Origin: a gamma proteobacterium HdN1
GTDB lineage: Bacteria > Pseudomonadota > Gammaproteobacteria > Pseudomonadales > Ketobacteraceae
Reading direction: 5' to 3'
Length of the DNA: 64,000 nucleotides
NCBI GenBank assembly: GCA_000198515.1
Contig: FP929140.1
Coordinates: 3,322,527 to 3,386,526, forward strand
Below the pieces are notes generated by a model that was given only the letters and a program-made list of their open reading frames with translations, did not search any database and had not been told where the DNA came from. This document shows, piece by piece, positions 1 to 9,487 of the stretch; the first letter of the stretch is position 1; each line of letters begins with the position of its first letter. A program made the position numbers and the translations under genes.

Positions 1-1032
1 CGCACCACTACCGAGTGCAATATCGGAAAAACCGAATGCTGCGATCAGGGTGCCTGACGACGTGATGATGCTGAAGGCGGCTATACGGCGCACCGAGCTT
101 GCCGCCAGTATGCCGATGGCACCGAAAATCAGTGTGGCGATACCGCCCCACACCAGTGCATCGGCACCAAAAAGCGCGGAGTCACCGGCAGCGGTGGGGA
201 AGCACAAGGTCCACAATCGCAGCACAGAGTAAATGCCGACTTTGGTTAAAATCGCGAACAGTGCAGCCACGGGCGCACTGGCGGTAGTGTAAGCGCCGGG
301 CAACCAGAAGTTCAGCGGCCACACTGCCGCCTTGGTTAGAAACGCCAGTGCGAGAATTGCCGCACCCGCATGTAGCAGGCCGCGATCGGATGCAGGCGTC
401 AGCAGCAGTTTCTGCGCGATGTCTGCCATGTTGAGCGTACCGGTAACACCGTAGATCACTGCCACGCCGATCAAAAACAACAACGACGCGAGCAGGTTGA
501 CCGCAACGTAGTGCAGGCCCGCACGCACGCGCGCACTACCGCCGCCATGCAGCAGCAAACCGTAGCTCGCCGCCAGCAATACCTCGAAAAACACAAACAG
601 GTTGAACAGGTCGCCGGTGAGGAAGGCACCGTACAACCCCATCAGCTGCAGCTGGAACAGTACATGAAATTGCACGCCAGCGTGATGCCAGCGCGTCAAC
701 GCATACGACAGCGAGGCCAGGCCCACCATGTTCGCCAGCACCAGCATCATTGCTGACAAACGATCCAGCACCAGCACGATACCGAATGGTGCCTGCCAGT
801 TACTCGCCAGATAAATACCGTATGCAGAGGCTGCTGGTTGCTTGTTTACCCACAGCAGCAACAGAACTGAAAGCGTCAGTCCGGCCAGCGTCGAAACCAG
901 GTTGATGGTGGATTTGATAGGACGATGACGCTCCTTTATCAGTAACATCAGCGCGGCGGTGGCCAGTGGCAGCAATACCGGCGCGACGATCCATTGCGAC
1001 ATGTCCGGTATCAGATTGACGAACGTACTCAA
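1..1032 (-). CDS. mrpD: Mrp/Mnh Na+/H+ antiporter subunit D, 3' end outside window
   Basis: This is a polytopic membrane subunit of the multisubunit Mrp monovalent cation/proton antiporter, related to proton-pumping subunits of respiratory complex I. The reverse strand is open for 344 codons up to the window edge. The start is taken as the TTG at 1032, which overlaps the MrpC stop (TTGA arrangement); no ATG lies upstream in frame. Family landmarks are visible: a TM glutamate in 'FFEVLLAASYG' and a TM lysine in 'FLTKAAVWPLNFWLPGAY'. The gene follows mrpA and mrpC with overlaps, so it is translationally coupled in one operon; mrpE-F-G would be expected beyond the left edge. The non-ATG start is the main uncertainty; family assignment is firm. 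Confidence 0.85.
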   Translation of the reverse strand, partial: MSTFVNLIPDMSQWIVAPVLLPLATAALMLLIKERHRPIKSTINLVSTLAGLTLSVLLLLWVNKQPAASAYGIYLASNWQAPFGIVLVLDRLSAMMLVLANMVGLASLSYALTRWHHAGVQFHVLFQLQLMGLYGAFLTGDLFNLFVFFEVLLAASYGLLLHGGGSARVRAGLHYVAVNLLASLLFLIGVAVIYGVTGTLNMADIAQKLLLTPASDRGLLHAGAAILALAFLTKAAVWPLNFWLPGAYTTASAPVAALFAILTKVGIYSVLRLWTLCFPTAAGDSALFGADALVWGGIATLIFGAIGILAASSVRRIAAFSIITSSGTLIAAFGFSDIALGSGA

Positions 1033-1373
1033 TGTTTTTCCTCTTCGCCATCGACGTGGTCACCGCCGGACAGGCCGCGCAGTGCGAGCAGTAGTACCAG
1101 GAACAGAGCGGTGGTGGCGAAACCGATGACGATGGCGGTCAGCACCAGTGATTGCGGCAGCGGATCACTGTAGTTGAGCAGATTGGCAGCAAGCCCGGGT
1201 TTGACGATCGGCGCCTTGTCGATCGCCAGACTGCCGACACTGAAGATGAACAGGTTCACTGCATAGGACAGCAGTGACAGCCCAATCAGCACCTGAAAAG
1301 TACGTGGACGCAGCACTAGCCAGACTCCGGCACCTGCCATCACACCGATTGCCAGCGAGATTACGAATTCCAT
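1029..1373 (-). CDS. mrpC: Mrp/Mnh Na+/H+ antiporter subunit C
   Basis: A 114-residue NuoK-like subunit of the Mrp antiporter with three hydrophobic segments (about residues 3-22, 28-50 and 72-98). Length and topology match MrpC/MnhC. It overlaps the upstream mrpA by 13 bases and the downstream mrpD by a few bases, which indicates a single polycistronic message with translational coupling. It would sit in the inner membrane and help form the Na+/H+ exchange complex used in pH and sodium homeostasis. The charged C-terminal tail (EEEKH) is cytoplasmic in the usual topology. Assignment rests on size, membrane pattern and position between MrpA and MrpD. Confidence 0.9.
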   Translation of the reverse strand: MEFVISLAIGVMAGAGVWLVLRPRTFQVLIGLSLLSYAVNLFIFSVGSLAIDKAPIVKPGLAANLLNYSDPLPQSLVLTAIVIGFATTALFLVLLLALRGLSGGDHVDGEEEKH

Positions 1374-4327
1374 CGGTGATTGCTTCCTTCTGCTTCGGTT
1401 GGTGTTGTGTTATTCACAGTGTTTTTCGCCGTGTTCGACTCGTCGGTGCTGGCGCTTTGGCGTTGCGCGCGCAGGGACTGGTGTGCGAGCGAAGTCAGCA
1501 ACAGTAACGTTGCGCCAACTACGACCATAAACACACCGAGATCGAAGAAGGCTGCGCTGGGCAGATGAATTTCATCCAGCACAGGCAGCGTCACATGCGC
1601 GGTGTGCGTGGTGAGGAACGGGTAATCCAGCAACAGTGAACCCAGGCCGGTACAGAGCGCAATCAACAGGCCCAGCGCAATCCAGCGTTTAGGATTCAGC
1701 TTCAAACGTGCTTCCACCCAATGGGTGCCACTGACGATGTACTGCGCCAGATAGGCGATCGACAGCACCAGTCCGGCGACGAAGCCACCTCCCGGTTCGT
1801 TGTGGCCGCGCAGATAGAGGTAGAACGCGAATACGCCGGCCACCGGCAGCAGCAGGCGTGTCAGCACCGCTGGTACCACGAGGTAGGCGGGCAGGGCTTT
1901 CGACGGGTCTGCTTGGCGAGTGAGGTCATGGCCAACCTTGTCGGCGGTGGCATTCTGCTGATCGGGAATGTTGATGGCTTCACGCGGTGGCCTGAAGCGC
2001 CGCAGCAGTGCGAACACGGCAAGGCCGACGATGCCCAGTACGGTGATTTCACCCAGCGTATCGAAGGCGCGGAAGTCCACCAGCATGACGTTAACGACGT
2101 TAGTTCCGCCGCCTTCGGGCAGCGCGTGTTCAAGAAAGAATGGAGAAATCGACAGTGGTGCGTTACGGGTCAGTAGTGCATAGGACAAGGCCGCGAGGCC
2201 AGTGCCGATCAACAGCGCCAGAATGAAATCGCGTCGCCGCCGCCATTGCACGCGCAACGACAGTGCTGGCTCATCTTGTTCCACACGCTTGGGCAGCCAG
2301 CGCAGGCCGAGCAGAAACAGCACCACGGTGACGACCTCCACCGCCAGCTGCGTTAGCGCAAGATCGGGTGCCGAAAGCCAGGCAAACGTGATGCACACAG
2401 CAAGACCCACCACACTCAGCAGGGTCAGCGCCGCGAGACGATGGAACTTGGCTTGCCACGCAGCACCAATGGCACAGGCCGCGCCAATCAGCCACAGCAG
2501 GATAAATTCCGGCGTTACCGCCACGCGCTCACGGTCACCCCATTCCAGCGGCACGATCAAGGTCGATGCAGTCGCTGTGGCGGCCGTGATCAACAAAATC
2601 CATAGCAGTTGCGACTGCAAACGGTTGGTACCAAGCGTGCGCTGCTGTCGGCGCGCCAGCCGTGTTATTGCTGCCAGCGAACGATCGAACAGGCGCTTAC
2701 CGTTCCATGATTGCAACAGCGGTACACCGGGGCCGCGTCGTTGTTTGAAGCGCATCGCGAACACCACATAAATCACTGTGCCGATCACCATGGCCACCAG
2801 ACTCATGACCAGCGGCGCGTTGAAACCGTGCCACACTGCCAGACTGTATTCGGGCAGATTGCCCCCCACGACAGGATCAGCGGCAATGGCCAGCAACGCT
2901 CCCACCGACCATGCCGGCAGTACGCCAACCACAAGACATACCAGCACAAGCAGCTCTACCGGTACGCGCATCCAATAAGTGGGTTCGTGTGGCTGGCGCG
3001 GCAGATCGCGGGCGGGCGGGCCGAAGAACACATCGTGGCCGAAGCGCAGCGAATACACCACGGCGAATACTGCCGCCAGCGTCGCTGCCAGCGGCAGAAG
3101 GTTCTCGACCCATGGGTGCGATGACACGAACACGGTTTCGGCGAAGAACATTTCCTTGGACAGAAAACCGTTCAGCATCGGCACGCCCGCCATCGCGCCA
3201 CATGCGACGATTGCCAGCGTGCCGGTGATGGGCATAATGCGGAACAGGTCGTCGAGGCGGCGCATGTCACGGGTGCCGGTCTCGTGATCGATGATGCCCA
3301 CCGACATGAACAGCGAGGCCTTGAAGGTGGCGTGGTTCATCATGTGGAACACGGCGGCGACAGCCGCGAGCTTGCTGTTCAGGCCCAAAAGCAGCGTGAT
3401 CAGTCCCAGGTGGCTGATGGTCGAGTACGCCAGCAGGCCCTTGAGATCGTTCTGGAACATGGCAACGTAGGAGCCCATCAGCAACGTGATGACACCGGCA
3501 CCGCCCACGATCCAGAACCACTCCTCGGTCCCGGACAGCACCGGCCACAGCCGCGCCAGCAGGAACACGCCGGCCTTCACCATCGTTGCTGAATGCAGGT
3601 AGGCCGACACCGGCGTTGGCGCTGCCATCGCATGCGGCAGCCAGAAGTGGAACGGGAACTGCGCGCTCTTGGTCAGCGCGCCCAGCAAGATCAGGCCCAA
3701 TGTCAGCGGGTACAAGGGATGAGCGCGAACGACATCGCCAGCCGCCAGCACGACGTCGAGTTCGAAGCTGCCGACGATATGCCCCAGCAGCAGCACGCCG
3801 CCTAAAAGCGCAAGCCCGCCGGTTGCTGTCACTGTGAACGCCATGCGCGCGCCTGCGCGGGCATCCTTGCGGTGATACCAGTAGCCGATCAGCAAGAAGG
3901 AAAAGATGCTGGTCAGTTCCCAGAACAGCACCAGCTGGATCAGGTTGCCGGACACCACTACGCCGAGCATGGCACCCATGAAACCCAACAATAGTGAATA
4001 GAAACGCGTCGCCGGGTCCTGCGGTGACAGGTAGTAACGCGCATAGATGATGACCAGTAATCCCATGCAACTGACCAGCATCGCAAACATCCACGCAAAG
4101 CCGTCGATGCGAACAACGATGTCGAGCCCCAGCGAGGGAATCCAGGTCCGCCGTTCAGTTACGACGTTACCTGCACTGATTTCTGGATAGAGCAACGTCA
4201 GCGGCACGATTACTGCAATCGCAACCAGTGCGGCACATGATGATGCGAGATTGCGTGCACTGGTGGGCAGCTGCGCCGCGAAGGCACTACCAATAAAGGG
4301 AATGAGCAACAACAGCAGAAGCGACAT
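1361..4327 (-). CDS. mrpA: Mrp/Mnh antiporter subunit A with fused MrpB domain
   Basis: A 988-residue protein and the largest Mrp subunit, expected to move protons and ions across the inner membrane. The N-terminal part is NuoL-like, with a TM5-type glutamate in 'LFWELTS' (about residue 137) and the TM7-type lysine in 'LTKSAQFPFHFWLP' (about residue 220). An MrpA-specific membrane region with the 'ALTQLAVEVVTVVLFLLGLRW' type signature lies near residue 670. The last 160 residues are a fused MrpB/MnhB domain ('LRGHNEPGGGFVAG', about residues 835-850). The A-B fusion is the Pha/MrpAB arrangement of many proteobacteria, which explains why no separate mrpB is present. It overlaps mrpC by 13 bases. 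The start chosen is the ATG at 4327; the next upstream gene is 455 bases away on the other strand. Confidence 0.93.
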   Translation of the reverse strand: MSLLLLLLIPFIGSAFAAQLPTSARNLASSCAALVAIAVIVPLTLLYPEISAGNVVTERRTWIPSLGLDIVVRIDGFAWMFAMLVSCMGLLVIIYARYYLSPQDPATRFYSLLLGFMGAMLGVVVSGNLIQLVLFWELTSIFSFLLIGYWYHRKDARAGARMAFTVTATGGLALLGGVLLLGHIVGSFELDVVLAAGDVVRAHPLYPLTLGLILLGALTKSAQFPFHFWLPHAMAAPTPVSAYLHSATMVKAGVFLLARLWPVLSGTEEWFWIVGGAGVITLLMGSYVAMFQNDLKGLLAYSTISHLGLITLLLGLNSKLAAVAAVFHMMNHATFKASLFMSVGIIDHETGTRDMRRLDDLFRIMPITGTLAIVACGAMAGVPMLNGFLSKEMFFAETVFVSSHPWVENLLPLAATLAAVFAVVYSLRFGHDVFFGPPARDLPRQPHEPTYWMRVPVELLVLVCLVVGVLPAWSVGALLAIAADPVVGGNLPEYSLAVWHGFNAPLVMSLVAMVIGTVIYVVFAMRFKQRRGPGVPLLQSWNGKRLFDRSLAAITRLARRQQRTLGTNRLQSQLLWILLITAATATASTLIVPLEWGDRERVAVTPEFILLWLIGAACAIGAAWQAKFHRLAALTLLSVVGLAVCITFAWLSAPDLALTQLAVEVVTVVLFLLGLRWLPKRVEQDEPALSLRVQWRRRRDFILALLIGTGLAALSYALLTRNAPLSISPFFLEHALPEGGGTNVVNVMLVDFRAFDTLGEITVLGIVGLAVFALLRRFRPPREAINIPDQQNATADKVGHDLTRQADPSKALPAYLVVPAVLTRLLLPVAGVFAFYLYLRGHNEPGGGFVAGLVLSIAYLAQYIVSGTHWVEARLKLNPKRWIALGLLIALCTGLGSLLLDYPFLTTHTAHVTLPVLDEIHLPSAAFFDLGVFMVVVGATLLLLTSLAHQSLRAQRQSASTDESNTAKNTVNNTTPTEAEGSNHRWNS

Positions 4328-4782
4328 AGCTTATGCACCCGCCATCAAGATGTGTGTTGTGGCTACGCGTGTGCGGGTGAGGTGTCGGGCAAGTCGGTGA
4401 GGCTGTGCTGATTGTCCGGTCATCAGGCCGGGTTCCTTTCTGTGGAGTGTAGCGGTTAATGTCATCCGTATAATTTAACAGATTCTGCGTTACCAGACAT
4501 TGACGGAAAATTCAGGAATTATTCGATCATTGCGCCCTGATAGATCGTTCGCCATTGATCCTGCTGTCCGGTCTTGGCGTGCTGGCGGAGGGTTCGGCCA
4601 TCACGCCCCGATACCTTGCGTGGCAAGTGTCGTAGACCCCTGGGGTAGGTGTTTGATGGGGGCCTATTCTGTATATAGAGGAGAATCAGCCAATTAGTGA
4701 GTGTAGCCGTGCTATGATTTTGTTGCGGGTAAAAGCCTTTTTATAGAAGCCTTTTTGTTTTGGTATAGGTGAGCATGAGCCC
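4328..4782. other. divergent intergenic region between mrpA and the Na/Pi cotransporter gene
   Basis: A 455-base region with no convincing gene. A short open frame on the plus strand (4500-4697) has no ribosome site or recognisable product. It must hold the promoters of both the minus-strand mrp operon and the plus-strand cotransporter gene. The only promoter-like element I see is an extended -10-like TGCTATGAT at 4710-4718, with no clear -35. A short direct repeat containing AAGCCTTTTT occurs just before the gene start. AGGTGAG at 4767-4773 is the ribosome site for the ATG at 4783. Confidence 0.5.
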
Positions 4783-6402
4783 ATGTTGAATGCCGTATTT
4801 AACCTCTCTGGCGGCGTAGGTTTACTGCTGATCGGCATGATTTTGCTTTCCGACGGATTGCGGGAGTTTGCCGGTGAAGCATTGCGAAAAGGCTTGGTGC
4901 GATTTACTGGGACGCCACTAAAAGCATTTTTGTCTGGCACAGGGGTTACCTTGGTTGCGCAGTCGTCGGCGGCGACTACGGTCACGCTGATCGGCTTTGT
5001 GAGTGCGGGCCTTTTATCGTTCCCACAGGCGTTGGGTGTAGTGTTCGGCGCAAGCGTAGGCTCTACCGGAACCAGTTGGCTGATTGCGATTCTCGGCCTT
5101 CATGTAAGCCTTGGTTTTTATGCGCTGCCGCTGGTGGCGATCGGGGCGCTGCTTAAACTGCTGGGAAGCGAGCGCTGGGGGGCGTTGGGGCTTGCGATTG
5201 CTGGTTTTGGCATGATGTTTGTGGGGATTGACACCATGCAGGAGGGAATGAAGGGGTTGCCCTCGGCCTTTAATCTTTCCTCTATGCCGGCGTCGAGCTT
5301 TATTGGGCGATTTGTGGGCCTGCTGTTGGGCATTGTGCTTACCATACTGATGCAGTCTTCTACCGCAGTGGTGGCTACTACGCTAACGGTGTTGCACAGT
5401 GGCGCGATTAGCTTTGAACAGGCCATGACGCTGGTGATTGGCGGCGCCATCGGTACGACTTTTACGGGGGTGCTGGCGGCGATCGGCGGTAGCGTTCCGG
5501 CCAAGCGGATTGCGCTTGCCTATGTGATATTCAACCTAACGGCGGGGCTGGTGGCGTTTTTGTTGCTGCCTGCCATCATGTGGGGGGTAGCGTGGATGGA
5601 AGTGGAGACGGGGCGGCAGGCGGGTTCGGTGAGCCTTGCGGCGTTTCATACGCTGTTTTTGAGTGCAGGGGTGATGATTTTTCTGCCGTTGGTCGGGCCG
5701 TATGGGCGTTTTCTGGAGCGTTTGTTGCCGGATCGTGGGCCGTCGTTCACGCGCCACTTGGATAGTTCGTTATTGGAGGTGCGCGGGGTTGCGATGACGG
5801 CTGCAGAGCAGGCGCTGCGCGATACGGCTCGAGAGCTGTTTGTGTGCCTTTCTTCCTTGATGGATCGAGAGCCGCCGGCGGAGAGGAAAGCGCAGGCGCA
5901 GGAGATTCAGCGTGCGCTGGTGCAGATTCGGCGTTTTGTGGGGGATATTCCAACCGGCGGTGGCGATGCGCGCGCTCTGATGCATGCAATTGATCATTTT
6001 GCGCGGTTGGCTTCCCGCCTTAAACTGAGCCAAGCTCTGCACGATCGCTTGCAGGATCAGGCGCTCAAGCAAGCACTGGATCATTGCCGGCAAACCTTGG
6101 CGCTGGCGCGGGATGGTTTGGATGGTAGTGCACCTGAGGATTGGCTGGCGCAGCTAAAGCTGCACGCGAAGGCGCTTACCGATCTGCGCAAGCAAGAGCG
6201 CCATACGGCTTTGCGGCTTGCGGGTGGGAGCCGTTGGGGGCCGTTAGAGGCGCTGGAGGTGGTGGATGCCTTACGCTGGGTGGAGCGGGTTGGCTACCAT
6301 TGCTGGCGTACTTGCCATTATTTAACGCTAGACCCAAAACAAGAGAAGGATGCTGCGCTCGCGGCGAGTTCACAGGATTCACCGGACTCCGAAGAAGACT
6401 AA
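4783..6402 (+). CDS. Na+/phosphate cotransporter family protein (NptA-like) with PhoU-like C-terminus
   Basis: A 539-residue inner-membrane transporter of the PNaS (Na/Pi cotransporter) family. Two inverted membrane repeats each carry the diagnostic QSS motif: QSSAATT at about residues 60-66 and QSSTAVVATT at about 191-200. After about residue 335 the chain becomes soluble and helical, with a PhoU-like arrangement ('TARELFVCLSSLMDRE' and later regular heptads). This fits the larger bacterial members, which carry a cytoplasmic regulatory PhoU domain. The likely substrate is phosphate driven by sodium, but some members work as exporters. The ATG at 4783 is preceded by AGGTGAG at 9-base spacing; an ATG eight bases upstream is out of frame and stops at once. 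Confidence 0.88.
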   Translation: MLNAVFNLSGGVGLLLIGMILLSDGLREFAGEALRKGLVRFTGTPLKAFLSGTGVTLVAQSSAATTVTLIGFVSAGLLSFPQALGVVFGASVGSTGTSWLIAILGLHVSLGFYALPLVAIGALLKLLGSERWGALGLAIAGFGMMFVGIDTMQEGMKGLPSAFNLSSMPASSFIGRFVGLLLGIVLTILMQSSTAVVATTLTVLHSGAISFEQAMTLVIGGAIGTTFTGVLAAIGGSVPAKRIALAYVIFNLTAGLVAFLLLPAIMWGVAWMEVETGRQAGSVSLAAFHTLFLSAGVMIFLPLVGPYGRFLERLLPDRGPSFTRHLDSSLLEVRGVAMTAAEQALRDTARELFVCLSSLMDREPPAERKAQAQEIQRALVQIRRFVGDIPTGGGDARALMHAIDHFARLASRLKLSQALHDRLQDQALKQALDHCRQTLALARDGLDGSAPEDWLAQLKLHAKALTDLRKQERHTALRLAGGSRWGPLEALEVVDALRWVERVGYHCWRTCHYLTLDPKQEKDAALAASSQDSPDSEED

Positions 6403-6436
6403 ACGATAAAAACGATAACAATCATAAGAGGTGTTC

Positions 6437-7951
6437 GTGACTGCACAGCAAGAAAATTCTGCAAACCACCACTCAGGATCGCGAGAAAACTGGTCAGCGC
6501 GTTCTGGATTTATCATGGCGGCCATCGGTTCCGCCGTTGGCCTTGGCAATATCTGGCGATTTCCCTATGTAGCGTTTGAAAATGGGGGCGGCGCGTTTTT
6601 GGTGCCTTATCTAATTGCGCTGTTTACTGCGGGTTTGCCGCTTTTATTTCTGGATTATGCGATTGGCCATAAGTATCACGGTGCACCGCCTGCCGCTTAT
6701 GGGCGGCTGTATAAACCGGCGAGTTCGCTAGGTTGGTGGCAGGTGATGGTGTCGCTGGCAATTAGCGTTTACTACGCTGCGGTGTTGGCGTGGGCCGCAC
6801 GCTATATGCTGTTTTCGGTGGGGCAAGAGTGGGGGGAGGATACCGAGCAGTTTTTATTTTCCACTTATTTAGACGCCTCCAAAGGCTTGGACTTCGGTAT
6901 TGTGCCGCACTTATTTTACGGCCTTTTGATCGTGTGGGCTTTTGTAATGCTGATCCTGTATGGTGGGGTCAAGAAGGGTGTGGAGCTTTCAAACCGGATC
7001 TTTATGCCGCTGCTTTTTCTTTTGTTTGGGGTTTTGGTGATCAAGGCCATCCGCTTGCCTGGCGCTGAGGTTGGCCTGAATGCGTTTTTTACGCCTGATT
7101 GGAATGCGATGTGGAATCCCAAAGTGTGGCTTGCTGCTTATGGACACATCTTTTTTTCGCTTTCGGTAGGTTTTGGCATCATGGTGACTTACGCGTCGTA
7201 TCTAAAGCCGCGCACGAATTTAACGGGTTCTGGGATGGTGGTGGGTTTTGCCAATTCTTCGTTTGAGGTGCTGGCGGGAATTGGCGTATTTGCGGCGCTG
7301 GGATTTATGGCGCAGGCATCCGGTGTGGAGGTGAAGGAGGTTGTGAGCAGCGGGGTTGGGCTTGCGTTTGTGGTGTTCCCGAAAATTATTTCCAGCATGG
7401 GCAGCGGCGGGGATGTGTTTGGCGTGCTGTTTTTTGCATCGTTAGTGGTGGCGGGGATCACTTCGATGGTGAGTATTCTGGAGGTGCCGATCTGTGCATT
7501 TCAGGACACGCTGGGTTGGTCGCGAACGAAAGCGGTAACCTTAGTCTGTGGCGGCGCAGCGGTGATCTCGGTGTTGCTATTTTCGACGCGTAGTTCGATT
7601 GCGCTGGTGGATTTGGTGGATCATTTTGCTAACAACATCGGTATTGTGCTCGGTGCATTAGCCTCGATTGTGTTGGTATCGTGGTTTAAGCGGCCTTTGT
7701 TAAAGAACTTGGAGGCGCATGTCAACGAAGTTTCTACGATACGCCTTGGACGTGGTTGGGAATGGATGCTCACGTTTGTAACGCCGGCGGTGCTTTTGGT
7801 TTCGCTGGTGCTGGTGGTTGTAAAACTGGCGCGAGAGGGCTACGGCGATTACCCGATGGTGATGCAGTGGGGCTTCGGTTGGGGAACGGTGGCGTTGTTT
7901 TTTTTGGGTGCGGTTTTGCTGAATCGGTTGCGCAAGGAGACAGATCAATGA
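6437..7951 (+). CDS. neurotransmitter:sodium symporter (SNF) family transporter, MetP-like
   Basis: A sodium-dependent amino-acid transporter of the NSS family with about 11-12 membrane segments. The first segment has the family signature 'GSAVGLGNIWRFPYVAFENG', the sodium and substrate site region, followed by 'GGGAFLVPYL'. An open frame begins at a GTG at 6431, but AAGAGG (6425-6430) abuts that codon. The GTG at 6437, spaced 6 bases from AAGAGG, is the better start. It ends with an ATGA overlap into a 35-codon gene of the MetS type. The pairing resembles the MetP/MetS methionine and alanine importer known from Corynebacterium, so methionine or alanine is the best substrate guess, but that is inferred from context. 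Confidence 0.88.
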   Translation: MTAQQENSANHHSGSRENWSARSGFIMAAIGSAVGLGNIWRFPYVAFENGGGAFLVPYLIALFTAGLPLLFLDYAIGHKYHGAPPAAYGRLYKPASSLGWWQVMVSLAISVYYAAVLAWAARYMLFSVGQEWGEDTEQFLFSTYLDASKGLDFGIVPHLFYGLLIVWAFVMLILYGGVKKGVELSNRIFMPLLFLLFGVLVIKAIRLPGAEVGLNAFFTPDWNAMWNPKVWLAAYGHIFFSLSVGFGIMVTYASYLKPRTNLTGSGMVVGFANSSFEVLAGIGVFAALGFMAQASGVEVKEVVSSGVGLAFVVFPKIISSMGSGGDVFGVLFFASLVVAGITSMVSILEVPICAFQDTLGWSRTKAVTLVCGGAAVISVLLFSTRSSIALVDLVDHFANNIGIVLGALASIVLVSWFKRPLLKNLEAHVNEVSTIRLGRGWEWMLTFVTPAVLLVSLVLVVVKLAREGYGDYPMVMQWGFGWGTVALFFLGAVLLNRLRKETDQ

Positions 7952-8055
7952 GCACAACTGTGTTAGTCATGGCGTTATTGTCCGTCACCCTGCTTTGGGG
8001 TGGGCTGGCGGCTTCCATCGTTCACTTGGTGCGGCATCCTGATCCGGAGGATTGA
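7948..8055 (+). CDS. MetS-like small subunit of NSS-type methionine/alanine importer
   Basis: A 35-residue protein that begins MSTTVLVMALLSVTLLWGG and ends with a short charged tail (HLVRHPDPED). It has one hydrophobic helix and matches the methionine/alanine import small-subunit family in length, the 'LLWGGL' region and the acidic C-terminus. The ATG overlaps the stop of the NSS transporter (ATGA), and CAAGGAGA at 7933-7940 provides a strong ribosome site. Translation is therefore coupled to the transporter. In Corynebacterium the equivalent small subunit is needed for MetP function; the role here is inferred from that. Confidence 0.8.
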   Translation: MSTTVLVMALLSVTLLWGGLAASIVHLVRHPDPED

Positions 8056-8064
8056 TCGCGTGCG

Positions 8065-9333
8065 TTATTGGCGTATCACCGAAGCGAGGGATGTCTCCGG
8101 TGATGCGTCTAAGCCTTCGATGACCGGCAAATGCGCCAGCAGCCCATCCTCGTCGTTACGAATGGCGGTGAGGATGTCGCTGAGGCTGATCTGATCAATG
8201 GAGCGCCCCGGCAGTAGTTGATCGCTGCCTTCATTGCAGATCAATAATTTTGCACGGATCAGTTTCTCGCAAATTCTGCGGGAAAGCGGAATCGGTACGC
8301 CGAGTTGTTCCTCGATTTGCGCTTGGGTGAGCAGTGTTTCGCCGCGATCGAAGGGGCGGGCGGCTAATACCAATGTGCGCAAGGCGAGTTGCTCATCCAG
8401 TAACGCCGAACTGCGCGCATCCCGCCGCAGGGTAATCGTGCCCTCGTGCTGGATATAGTAGCTGAGGGTCGCGCCGATCAGCAGAATCAGCCAGCTCGTA
8501 TAAATCCAGATCAGCATCACAATGCCGATGGCAAAGCTGGAATACACCGCTTCGTATTTGCTGGATTGCACCACGAAATTTGCAAACAACATCCCGACGG
8601 TTTGCCAGATTAAGCCCGCAATCACGCCCGCCATCAGTGCCGGAATGAATTTTACGCGAGTGTTCGGCATAAACGCATACACAAAACTAAACGCGACCAT
8701 CACCAGTAAAAACGGGGTGAATTGCGCAAGCTCGATGATGAGTGTGCCCAGTGGCTCCACACCGATCAGGTATTGAACCACACTGGAATTCATGATGCTG
8801 GCGGTTACCCCAATGGCGGCCACCATCAAAATCGGCCCGATCAGAATCACACTCAAATAGCTGCTAAAGCGCTCTGGCAGCGAACGCATCCGCGAAACCT
8901 GCCAGATCATGTTGAATGAACGCTCGATCTTTTGAATCAGCGAAACCACCGTATACACCAGCGTTGCAAGCCCTACCGAGCCAAGTACGCCGACCTTCAT
9001 GTTATCGACGAACCCCAGAATTTGCTCGGCCAGTTGTACCCCCTGCGGCCCAAGCGGTGAGAAAAACTGGAACAGCAAAGGCTCCAACTCGTTATGCACG
9101 CCCAGCGCCTTCAAGACCGAAAAGCTAAGCGCAAGCAGCGGAACGACGGAAAGCAGGGTGGTGTATACCAGACTCATTGCGTGTAGGGTGAGCGTGCCGG
9201 CGGCGATGTCGCGCCCGGTTGCGAAGATGACTCTTGAAGTGCGCAGCAGAATGCGCTGGTAAAGTGGGGCGTGACTGCTGACGGGGGTGATCAGTTGGGT
9301 TTGCCAGCGTGTGAGTGTGTCCGTAATCGCCAT
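8065..9333 (-). CDS. YihY/BrkB family inner-membrane protein
   Basis: A 422-residue membrane protein of the YihY/virulence factor BrkB family, sometimes mislabelled ribonuclease BN. The first 290 residues contain about six hydrophobic segments with the family pattern around 'AGTLTLHAMSLVYTTLLSVVPLLAL', then '...YAFMPNTRVKFIPALMAGVIAGLIWQ'. The C-terminal 120 residues are soluble and resemble a winged-helix-like extension ('LTQAQIEEQLGVPIPLSRRI'), common in longer members. An open frame extends to 9381, but AGGAG (8-base spacing) supports the ATG at 9333. It converges with the MetS-like gene, leaving only nine bases between. The molecular function of the family is not settled; a transporter or envelope role is suggested. 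Confidence 0.85.
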   Translation of the reverse strand: MAITDTLTRWQTQLITPVSSHAPLYQRILLRTSRVIFATGRDIAAGTLTLHAMSLVYTTLLSVVPLLALSFSVLKALGVHNELEPLLFQFFSPLGPQGVQLAEQILGFVDNMKVGVLGSVGLATLVYTVVSLIQKIERSFNMIWQVSRMRSLPERFSSYLSVILIGPILMVAAIGVTASIMNSSVVQYLIGVEPLGTLIIELAQFTPFLLVMVAFSFVYAFMPNTRVKFIPALMAGVIAGLIWQTVGMLFANFVVQSSKYEAVYSSFAIGIVMLIWIYTSWLILLIGATLSYYIQHEGTITLRRDARSSALLDEQLALRTLVLAARPFDRGETLLTQAQIEEQLGVPIPLSRRICEKLIRAKLLICNEGSDQLLPGRSIDQISLSDILTAIRNDEDGLLAHLPVIEGLDASPETSLASVIRQ

Positions 9334-9487
9334 GCGAGGGGCTCCTAATACTGTGGTGCGCTCCTTGAGTGAAGCTCGCAAATGGTGGGCAAATCTTGCC
9401 AGAGGGCTGCTTGTTGGAAAGCAGGTGGGGGTAGGATAACAGATTTTTGCGGCCGGGGTTGTTTAGGGGGTGAAGGGGGCAGGGCTG

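Noticed and set aside
4500-4697. Plus-strand open frame between mrpA and the Na/Pi gene
   Set aside because: No ribosome site, no recognisable product and unlike neighbouring codon use.
8065-9381. Ribonuclease BN annotation
   Set aside because: The protein is a polytopic membrane protein of the YihY/BrkB family; the RNase BN name is a historical misassignment.
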